NCBI RefSeq assembly: GCF_002197845.1
Contig: NZ_NIDE01000014.1
Span: forward strand, 186,001-250,000
Reading direction: 5' to 3'
Length of the DNA: 64,000 nt
Origin: Fimbriiglobus ruber
Lineage (GTDB): Bacteria > Planctomycetota > Planctomycetia > Gemmatales > Gemmataceae
Shown here: piece after piece, positions 57,538 to 64,000 of the stretch
Position numbering within the stretch: position 1 is the first letter of the stretch
How the letters are laid out: the number at the start of each line of letters is the position of its first letter
Notes under the pieces: model-generated
What the model was told of the DNA's origin: nothing
Databases searched by the model: none
The model's input: only the letters and a program-made list of their open reading frames with translations
Program-made: the position numbers and the translations under genes

Positions 57538-60500
57538 ATGTTCAAGAATCTGTTCGGCCGTTCCGTGAGCAAGCGGGTAAACTCTGGCCGCCAGAACTTT
57601 GCGCGGTTGCGAATGACCGAATTCGAAGACCGAATCGTGCCGAATACTTACTGGGTCGATGTTAACGGCGGGTGCGATGCAACGGCACTGCAGGGGAACC
57701 CTAACCGCGGAACTGAAGGCGACCCGTTTAAGTCGATTCAGGCGGCCGTCGACCAAGCGTTGAACGATGACACCACATCGACACCTGATACCATCAACGT
57801 GGCGACGGGAACATATCAATACACTTCCGCCCAGGCCAATCCAAATTTTGCCGCCGCCGGGGTAACGGCTGTCGTTGAGGTCTTCCCCGCTTTTGGCGTG
57901 GTGCATGGCCTGATAATTCAGGGTGGCTTCCCGCATCAGTTCACTTCTGGGCCCAACCCCCAGGCGAACCCGACCATAATCGACGGGGGCGGAACCAACC
58001 GCGGCGTGTATGCTACTGGGCTCAACGAATCGGCTGGCGGCGGCCCGTACGTTGCATTGACCATGAACGGGTTCACCGTACAGCACGGTTACGGCGGGCC
58101 GGTCTCGGACCCCGTTGGCGCTGATCTCGCTTACCCGGCGATGCAATATGGGGACAATGATTTTACACAGACTGGGGCCGGTGGCGGAATGCTCGTAATG
58201 GAAACCAGCTTGTCTCTCCAGAACATGACCTTCGATTCAAACAGCGCAGTGGGAGCGTCGACGGGACCCGGTACATCAAACACAGGTGGATATGCGACTG
58301 GGGGCGGATTGGCGATCTTCCGGGCTGGCCCGTCGACTACCCTGCCACCACCTCCGACCGATCTGGGGGTTACCCTGAATCAGGTCAGCTTCACCAATAA
58401 TTTCGCACAAGGGGGATACGCATCCGCTAGTCCGCCTTCGCCTGACAATCCGAATTACTCCTACGGTGGGTTCGCCGTCGGAGGCGGGTTAGTTATCGTG
58501 GGTAACCAAAACCCGGCGAACCCATCCCAGGAGGAGACATTGACGGTGTCCTCGGGTAACGGGTGGAACTTTTCCGGAAACGTCGCTGAGTCTGGTGGAA
58601 CAAACGGGAGTGGGCAGGGTCCGGGTGGAGAAAATGGCAATCCGGGAACAACTGCCGATGCATTGGGTGGTGGGGCGACCTTCGAGGGCGGGAGCAATAT
58701 CACCGTCTCCAACCTTACAGCGTACGGGAATACGGCTCAGGGCGGCAACGTTGTGGACGGCCAAAGTGGGGCGGCATTTGGTGGCGGAATCTACGTGGCG
58801 GATGGCGCTAACGTGAACATCACAACCGCCTCTCTGACCAACAACCTGGCGTTGGGAGGAGGCGATTTGGTGCCCGGCACAACGAATACCGGATTAAAAG
58901 GGGGTGGGGGTTACGGCGGCGGACTCTTCGAATCGGACCCAGGGACCACCCTGCTCAACCAGATCATCGTAACTGGGAATCATGCTCAAGGAGGGGATGG
59001 TCATGACACCCCGGATGCTTCTGGTGAGATAGCCGGGGGGGGCAGTGGCGGGGGGATCGGTATCCAAAGCACGAAAAGCACTGCAGCGGAGGTGACCATT
59101 ACGAACGCCATCGTGGGCGGCAATTTTTCGCAAGCTGGGAATAACTACGCCGGCCAAACGAATCAAAATCCAAATTCATCTGGGATGATCGGAGCTGGTT
59201 CGGGAGGAGGTGGAGGAATTTATATAAGCAACCTTCCCGTCACAATGAATTTTGTCACCGTGGCAGACAACACGATCGACCAAGATGGTTCGGGCGAAAT
59301 CGGCCAAGGAATAGTTGTGAACGTGCTGCCGACGCAGCAACTCACCAATCCAGCGCCCACAATCATCGAAAACAGTATTATCGCCGAACACAATTCACCT
59401 TCCTCGATAGTCCCCGCTCTCTACGTCAACACGGGGGCACAAGTGGATCTGACGGACGTCTTGTTTGCTCACAATTACTCTGACACGAACGGCATCAGCG
59501 GCGACAACATCTCTGGTTACAACCCCGCCTGGTCGACTACGCAGACCGCTGGCTTCGTATCCCCGAGCACGAATGATTTTCACCTGTCTCCAAGTTCAAT
59601 AGTCCTTCAGTATCCGGTCCAGAATCCCGGAGACCAATACGACGTGTATGGAAATACACGGAGTGACACAACACTGGTTGGCGCCCAAGGCGAGTCATTC
59701 CTTTACACCGCGACGAGTGCATTCGTACCCGACGCTCAGCAGCATCTGTGGGAGAATAACCCGAAATTCAATCCGACTGCGGGAACGAATCTAAACGCGC
59801 AATGGCTGGAAACCTCTTCAGGCACGTTTACGGCTATCAGTTCGACGCAAAACATTGACGGCGACCAAGTCGCCTTCGCCATCAAAAACGACGGAACCCT
59901 GTGGGAGAACAATCCCCAATTCGATCCGGCGGCGGGACAAAATCTGAGCGCGCAATGGCTGGAGGTCTCACCGGGTTCATTTACGGCCATTAGTGCTACC
60001 CGGAATGCCAATGGCGACCAAGTCGTTTACGCCATCCGAAGTGACGGAACCCTGTGGGAAAACAATCTCCAATTCAACCCGACCGATTCCGCTACCGACC
60101 TGAACGGCCACTGGGCGGAGGTCTCGCCCGGGTCGTTCACGGCCATCAGTGCTACCCGGAATAGTGACGGCAACCCCGTCGTCTATGCCATCTTGAGTGG
60201 CGGAACCCTGTGGGAGAACAACCCCCAGTTCAACCCGACCGACCCCAACATGAACGACCACTGGGCGGAAGTCTCACCCGGGTCGTTCACGGCCATCAGT
60301 GCTACCCGGAATAGTGACGGCAACCCCGTCGTCTATGCCATCTTGAGTGGCGGAACCCTGTGGGAGAACAACCCCCAGTTCAACCCGACCGACCCCAACA
60401 TGAACGACCACTGGGTGGAACTTTCCACCTTGACGTTCACTACCATTAGTTCCACCCAAGACGGCAATAATAACCCGGTCGTCTATGCCATCAAGAGTGA

Positions 60501-60735
60501 CGGAACACTGTGGGAGTACAATCCGACTAACCAGTGGCTGGAGGTCTCCCCCGGGACGTTCACGGCCATTAGCGCCACCCGGAATACCGACGGCAATCAA
60601 GTCGTCTATGCCGTTTTGAATGACGGAACTGTGTGGGAGAACAACCCCCAGTTCAACCCCTCCGCGGGAACGGACTTGAACGCGCAATGGCTGAAAGTTT
60701 CATCGGGTTCGTTCACGGCCGTCAGCGCTACGTAA
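57538..60735 (+). CDS. Large surface protein: beta-helix domain plus seven C-terminal repeats
   Basis: The 1065-residue protein begins with a basic N-terminus and F-E-D-R-I-V-P, like the L-E-D-R-x-x-P motif that marks many large planctomycete exported proteins. Residues about 40-700 look like a right-handed parallel beta-helix: DPFKSIQAAVDQAL, repeated GGG-rich turns and N-x-A-x-GG units as in Pel/pectate-lyase-like surface proteins. From about residue 737, seven repeats of about 40-52 residues (LWENNPQFNP...FTAISATRN...VVYAIxSDGT) suggest a tectonin-like propeller, the last repeat ending at FTAVSAT. ATG 57538 has GAGG upstream. Codon use is less GC-rich than in neighbouring genes. Confidence 0.88.
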   Translation: MFKNLFGRSVSKRVNSGRQNFARLRMTEFEDRIVPNTYWVDVNGGCDATALQGNPNRGTEGDPFKSIQAAVDQALNDDTTSTPDTINVATGTYQYTSAQANPNFAAAGVTAVVEVFPAFGVVHGLIIQGGFPHQFTSGPNPQANPTIIDGGGTNRGVYATGLNESAGGGPYVALTMNGFTVQHGYGGPVSDPVGADLAYPAMQYGDNDFTQTGAGGGMLVMETSLSLQNMTFDSNSAVGASTGPGTSNTGGYATGGGLAIFRAGPSTTLPPPPTDLGVTLNQVSFTNNFAQGGYASASPPSPDNPNYSYGGFAVGGGLVIVGNQNPANPSQEETLTVSSGNGWNFSGNVAESGGTNGSGQGPGGENGNPGTTADALGGGATFEGGSNITVSNLTAYGNTAQGGNVVDGQSGAAFGGGIYVADGANVNITTASLTNNLALGGGDLVPGTTNTGLKGGGGYGGGLFESDPGTTLLNQIIVTGNHAQGGDGHDTPDASGEIAGGGSGGGIGIQSTKSTAAEVTITNAIVGGNFSQAGNNYAGQTNQNPNSSGMIGAGSGGGGGIYISNLPVTMNFVTVADNTIDQDGSGEIGQGIVVNVLPTQQLTNPAPTIIENSIIAEHNSPSSIVPALYVNTGAQVDLTDVLFAHNYSDTNGISGDNISGYNPAWSTTQTAGFVSPSTNDFHLSPSSIVLQYPVQNPGDQYDVYGNTRSDTTLVGAQGESFLYTATSAFVPDAQQHLWENNPKFNPTAGTNLNAQWLETSSGTFTAISSTQNIDGDQVAFAIKNDGTLWENNPQFDPAAGQNLSAQWLEVSPGSFTAISATRNANGDQVVYAIRSDGTLWENNLQFNPTDSATDLNGHWAEVSPGSFTAISATRNSDGNPVVYAILSGGTLWENNPQFNPTDPNMNDHWAEVSPGSFTAISATRNSDGNPVVYAILSGGTLWENNPQFNPTDPNMNDHWVELSTLTFTTISSTQDGNNNPVVYAIKSDGTLWEYNPTNQWLEVSPGTFTAISATRNTDGNQVVYAVLNDGTVWENNPQFNPSAGTDLNAQWLKVSSGSFTAVSAT
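60112..60411 (+). repeat. Tandem duplication of a 150-bp coding repeat
   Basis: Units 60112-60261 and 60262-60411 differ at only two of 150 bases, and both changes are silent (GAG/GAA, TCG/TCA). They encode 50-residue repeats of the surface protein; the other repeats are much more diverged. Confidence 0.95.
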
Positions 60736-60772
60736 TCTTGTACGGCGAATGAAGGTACTTAAAATTAACTCC

Positions 60773-60802
60773 GACATGTCGGTCGATATGGACCGACATG
60801 TC
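60773..60802 (+). terminator. Hairpin downstream of the beta-helix gene
   Basis: A perfect 12-bp stem (60773-60784 with 60791-60802) with a 6-nt loop lies 37 bases after the stop codon. It is followed by AT-rich sequence but not a T-run, so it may be a terminator or an mRNA-stabilising structure. Confidence 0.55.
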
Positions 60803-60912
60803 ATAAATAAAATTTGCGCGTATCATTCGTCTGCAAATAATTGCACGTGACAAATTTGACCTGCTGAAGCCGCAAAAGATTTGAAGGTGAGCGGGCAGGC
60901 AGATTGGAAGAA

Positions 60913-60949
60913 CCGACCCGTCACATGCAATAAAACTTGCATGGGTCGG
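60913..60949 (-). terminator. Second hairpin in the convergent gap
   Basis: A stem of seven plus six base pairs (60913-60919 with 60943-60949, and 60925-60930 with 60937-60942) with a 5-nt bulge lies about 145 bases after the esterase gene on the minus strand. With the hairpin at 60773 it fills the 357-base gap, in which I see no gene. Confidence 0.4.
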
Positions 60950-61092
60950 CTCGTAAATGGGTAATGCTTCACACCGCCGCCCGCCGGCCGGGCTTGAGTT
61001 GCGCCGGTTCGGAACACCCGCCCGCGGTCGGGAGCATCGTGTTCGGGCTACGCCGGTTGACCGGGTCGAACGCGGTCCGCCGGGGCTCAAAC

Positions 61093-62106
61093 CTATTTCT
61101 TCGCCGCGGCCGGCTGGCGGAACCCCCGCTCGACCTTGTCGTTCGGGTCGGTCGACACCGGGCCGTCCCGCCAGAGCCACCGCATCATCTCCGGCAAGAT
61201 CGCCCCGCCGAACTTCTGCCCGTGGTTGTTCATGCCCCACGAGTAGTTCACGTCGTACCCCTTCTGGGTCAGCGCCTTCATCAGTCGGACGTTCTGATGG
61301 AACCAGTCCCGGGTCTCGTCGTACTTGTCGTTGCGGAGGCCGCGGTTGTCGTTCCGCCCGTCGCACAGGAACACCCGGATCGGCTTCTTCTCGGCCGCCA
61401 ACACCTTCTCCGGGTAGACGTGCCCGCCCCGCAAGTTCACGAAACTGCCGACGTTGCTCAACACCTTCCGGAAGTGGTCCGGCCGCTCCCAGGCGACCGT
61501 GAACGCCGCGATCGCCCCCGAACTCGACCCGCCGATCCCGTGCATTTCCGGGTCCTTCGAGATGGCGTAATCCTTGGCCAGCGCCGGCATCAGCTCCTCG
61601 GTCACCACCCGGGCGTACTTGTCGTCGAGCGAGTTGTACTCGGTCGGCCGGTTGGTCGCCCGGTCGCCCCAGTCCCGCGGGGTCGGCTCGGGTTGGTCCG
61701 GCTTCCGGCCGGGGTTGATGAACACCCCAATCATGACCGGGATTTCCCGCCGGTAGATCAGGTTGTCCATCACGTTCTGGGCCCGCATGTCCCCCTTCTC
61801 GTCCTTGAACGCCTGCCCGTCCTGGTAGACCATCAGGGCCACCGGGACGGCCGGGTCGTACTGGGCCGGGACGTACACCCAGTACGTGTGCTGGGTGCCG
61901 GGGTAGACCTGGCAGGGGAGCGTGAACGGCCCCCGGATCTCGCCCTTCGGAACGCCTTCTTGCGGCAGGGAGTCCGGCCCCAACCGGTATTGCGAGTCCG
62001 GGTTCGCGGACGGGGCGGGCTTCTGTTGGCCCGTTGCCCGCGTCAGAGCGATCGCCGCCACCCCGGCGAGCCCGAGGCCGACCGCGTATCGAATCGCTTT
62101 TCGCAT
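61093..62106 (-). CDS. Secreted esterase of the enterochelin esterase / esterase D type
   Basis: The 337-residue protein has an N-terminal signal ([21 protein letters not shown]). The alpha/beta hydrolase fold shows the [25 protein letters not shown] start common to enterochelin-esterase-like proteins, the nucleophile motif GIGGSSSGA (Ser near residue 192) and a C-terminal MNNHGQKFG that could give the catalytic His. In planctomycetes such proteins are often carbohydrate esterases. The substrate is unknown. ATG 62106 is preceded by GGGGAA. Confidence 0.9.
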   Translation of the reverse strand: MRKAIRYAVGLGLAGVAAIALTRATGQQKPAPSANPDSQYRLGPDSLPQEGVPKGEIRGPFTLPCQVYPGTQHTYWVYVPAQYDPAVPVALMVYQDGQAFKDEKGDMRAQNVMDNLIYRREIPVMIGVFINPGRKPDQPEPTPRDWGDRATNRPTEYNSLDDKYARVVTEELMPALAKDYAISKDPEMHGIGGSSSGAIAAFTVAWERPDHFRKVLSNVGSFVNLRGGHVYPEKVLAAEKKPIRVFLCDGRNDNRGLRNDKYDETRDWFHQNVRLMKALTQKGYDVNYSWGMNNHGQKFGGAILPEMMRWLWRDGPVSTDPNDKVERGFRQPAAAKK

Positions 62107-62266
62107 CCGTCAATTCCCCAAGTCGAACAGATTGCCGATGCCGAGACCGGGCCGCACGGCCGTCGATCCCCGTCGGGTCAGGTTGCCGTGAGTGGACCGC
62201 GCCAAAGACTGGCTCGCAAGAACATTCCGGAATCTTCGCCCCGACGACGACCCCTGATTCGTATTT

Positions 62267-62297
62267 TGTGGCGGCACGTTGGAAACGTGCCGCCACA
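62267..62297. repeat. 13-bp perfect hairpin after the SRPBCC gene
   Basis: Arms 62267-62279 and 62285-62297 are perfect reverse complements with a 5-nt loop, two bases beyond the stop of the SRPBCC gene (minus strand). There is no T-run; it fits the pattern of 3'-end hairpins in this window. Confidence 0.85.
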
Positions 62298-62299
62298 CA

Positions 62300-62746
62300 T
62301 TAACGTTTACTCGCGAGTATCGCCTCAAGCCGGTCGAGGTTCTGCTCGTTGGCGGGTTCGCAAATAGGGCGCATTTTCGCGGCGACCTCGGCGCTCTCAA
62401 ACTCCTGGACCCAGGCCAGGTGTGTTTTGTCACCGTGGGCCGTCAGCGTCACGGTCAGCGTAAACCGCGGCTGCGAGACGTGCTCGATCACGATTTTGGT
62501 ATCGGGCGTGATTTCCCGGAACACGCTCTCGTTCGGGTAATTGGCGCCGTTGGGGCCGTGCATCACAAAGTTCCACCGCCCGCCGGTCGCGAACTCGAAT
62601 TGCTCGAACGTGTTCCGGAAGCCGTTCGGTCCCCACCATTGAGCGAGGCGATCCGGTCGCTCGAACACCGCGAACACGTCGCGCGGGGAAACGGATAGCA
62701 CACGCTCGGTGCTAACGACAGCGTTCGGGTTGTTCGCCGGGGGCAT
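62300..62746 (-). CDS. SRPBCC / AHSA1-like domain protein
   Basis: The 148-residue cytosolic protein shows the AHSA1-type SRPBCC pattern: VSTERVLSVSPRDVFAVFERPDRLAQWWGPNGF, GGRWNFVMHGPNG, YPNESVFREITPDTKIVIEHVSQPRFTLTVTL and a final C-terminal helix. These small helix-grip proteins bind hydrophobic ligands; many are of unknown function. ATG 62746 was chosen because GGAG lies six bases upstream, which is missing before the ATG at 62758. Confidence 0.9.
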   Translation of the reverse strand: MPPANNPNAVVSTERVLSVSPRDVFAVFERPDRLAQWWGPNGFRNTFEQFEFATGGRWNFVMHGPNGANYPNESVFREITPDTKIVIEHVSQPRFTLTVTLTAHGDKTHLAWVQEFESAEVAAKMRPICEPANEQNLDRLEAILASKR

Positions 62747-62936
62747 CGACAACTCCATCAAAGAATCGGAACGTGCGCCGGTTTGAGGGCGACCGCGCGA
62801 AGATCCAGCCAGGTCGAATCGATATTACTGTGCCGGCATCGGCCGAACAACCATCGTACGCATTGGTGTTTCAACACCGTGGGGGTGAATTCGGGCGCGC
62901 GAATTCGCCCGTTGTGCGCCTCACAGAACGCACCCG

Positions 62937-63917
62937 CTATTGATCGGCGATGTTGCACTTTGGCAACTCCTTTCGAAGCGCGGCAACGCCCGCCGGCGTC
63001 GCTTTCGTGCCCCACATGATCAGCGTTTGCAAGTTCTTCAGGCCGGCCAATTCCTTCAGCCCCGCGTCCGTCACCTCCGTGGCGCTAATGTTCAGCATTT
63101 GCAAGTTCTTCAGGCCGGCCAGTTCCTTCAGCCCCGCGTCCGTCACCTCCGTGTGATTCATGTACAACCTTTGCGGCGTCGTCAGGCCGGCCAGTTCCTT
63201 CAGGCCCGCGTCCGTCACCTCCGCCTTCGTATGTTTCTTGCTGTTGCGAATGTCCAGCGTTTGCAAGTTCTTGAACCCGCTCAGTTCCTTGAGCCCCGCG
63301 TCTGCCACCTGCGAATAGGCCAAGTATAGCTCGCGCAAGTTCTTCAGCCCGGCCAGCTCCTTGAGCCCCGAGCCCTTGACCTGCGTGTGAAAAAGGTACA
63401 GCGCTTGCAGGCTCTCCAGGCCGGCAAGCTCCTTCAACCCCGCGTCCGTCACTTTCGTGTCGTCAAGATCCAGCGTTTGCAAGTTCGTCAGGCCGGCCAG
63501 TTCCTTCAGCCCCGCGTCCGTCACCACCGTGTATCTCAGGTACAGCGCTTGCAAGCTCTTCAGCCCGGCCAGCTCCTTGAGACCCGCGTCCGTCACTCCC
63601 GCGTCGGTCTTTTTCGTGAGGTTAAGACACAGCCCGAACGGAACCCCGGGATCGGGCAGCTTCGCCAGCACTCCTTCTTTCCACGCGGGGAATTGAAACA
63701 CCGGCACAGCCTTGGTCGCGCCTTGTTGCTTAAACTTGGGCCCTCCGGGCGCCCCACCCGGGAACGGATCGGTCATCCAGCCGACGGTGGCCCCGGCTTC
63801 GCTCCAGGCTTTGACGATCTCCTGCGGCAGCGGCTCGGGTGCCTCTTTCTTGTCGGTGGCGGGCAGCGGAGATAGTTGCAGCCCCAGGACGATCAATACG
63901 GTCAAATACACTTTCAT
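62937..63917 (-). CDS. Secreted leucine-rich-repeat protein
   Basis: The 326-residue protein has a signal peptide (about residues 1-20, LTVLIVLGLQLSPLPAT). After about 110 residues come eight leucine-rich repeats with the unit TDAGLKELAGLKNLQTLxLxxTxV; seven are 24 residues long and the fifth carries six extra residues (KKHTKA). This unit type is common in planctomycete proteins and forms a curved binding surface. ATG 63917 has GGGAG seven bases upstream. The high identity of units suggests recent duplication or gene conversion. The partner is unknown. Confidence 0.9.
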   Translation of the reverse strand: MKVYLTVLIVLGLQLSPLPATDKKEAPEPLPQEIVKAWSEAGATVGWMTDPFPGGAPGGPKFKQQGATKAVPVFQFPAWKEGVLAKLPDPGVPFGLCLNLTKKTDAGVTDAGLKELAGLKSLQALYLRYTVVTDAGLKELAGLTNLQTLDLDDTKVTDAGLKELAGLESLQALYLFHTQVKGSGLKELAGLKNLRELYLAYSQVADAGLKELSGFKNLQTLDIRNSKKHTKAEVTDAGLKELAGLTTPQRLYMNHTEVTDAGLKELAGLKNLQMLNISATEVTDAGLKELAGLKNLQTLIMWGTKATPAGVAALRKELPKCNIADQ

Positions 63918-64000
63918 TCTTTTCTCCCGAGGACGCGGTTTGAGATGATCGCCCGGGGACATGCGTCGAATCGTCAGGGCGACGAATTGACCGGCTGCTA

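Overview
This is a GC-rich chromosomal segment that looks like a planctomycete of the Gemmataceae type (Gemmata, Fimbriiglobus or a relative). The assignment is inferred from gene content: three clusters of the planctomycete PSCyt/PSD cytochrome-like families (DUF1501, DUF1549/DUF1553, DUF1552, DUF1585/1587/1588/1592/1595), three secreted sulfatases close together, a CotH-type protein rich in Gly/Pro, a leucine-rich-repeat protein with 24-residue repeats, a beta-helix surface protein with an ExR-type N-terminal motif, and many short secreted proteins of unknown role. I saw no rRNA, tRNA, CRISPR array or riboswitch.

Left part (1-9.7 kb): a 5'-truncated CotH gene, then a housekeeping block of tpiA, secG, yicC, gmk and rpoZ closed by a strong intrinsic terminator. 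A two-gene unit (a 95-residue protein and a HEPN-type protein with an R-x4-H motif) is wedged between tpiA and secG. A membrane protein and the bifunctional riboflavin gene ribBA follow. From 9.7 to 22.1 kb: a multi-span patatin-like protein, a LamG/DUF1080-like secreted protein, a DUF3817 membrane protein, a thioredoxin-like secreted protein, a ceramidase-like enzyme, a GNAT acetyltransferase, the YggS and YggU pair, a large palindromic non-coding element, an LCCL-domain protein and an oligosaccharide flippase.

Middle (22.2-42.8 kb): three PSCyt/PSD operons, each pairing a DUF1501 or DUF1552 protein with a large DUF1549/1553 or DUF1592-type protein. Between the second and third lie a three-gene operon (alpha/beta hydrolase, unknown secreted protein, small membrane protein) and an ISKra4-family insertion sequence whose transposase gene is itself split by an IS630-family element. 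Target duplications, inverted repeats and the reading-frame junction can all be read, so the order of insertion is clear.

Right part (42.9-64 kb): an enolase-superfamily sugar-acid enzyme with an MFS transporter, a PTS enzyme I with no PTS partners nearby, three sulfatases, a repeat-rich non-coding stretch, a PadR regulator with its membrane partner, a ClpS-like adaptor that lacks the usual degron-pocket residues, rdgB, a Xer-type recombinase, an AT-richer island carrying a 1065-residue beta-helix protein with seven C-terminal repeats, an esterase, an SRPBCC protein and an LRR protein. Intergenic regions carry many long, often perfect, inverted repeats, mostly just after stop codons. The most unusual is at 19.1-19.5 kb, where two hairpins keep their shape although their stem sequences differ at six compensated positions.
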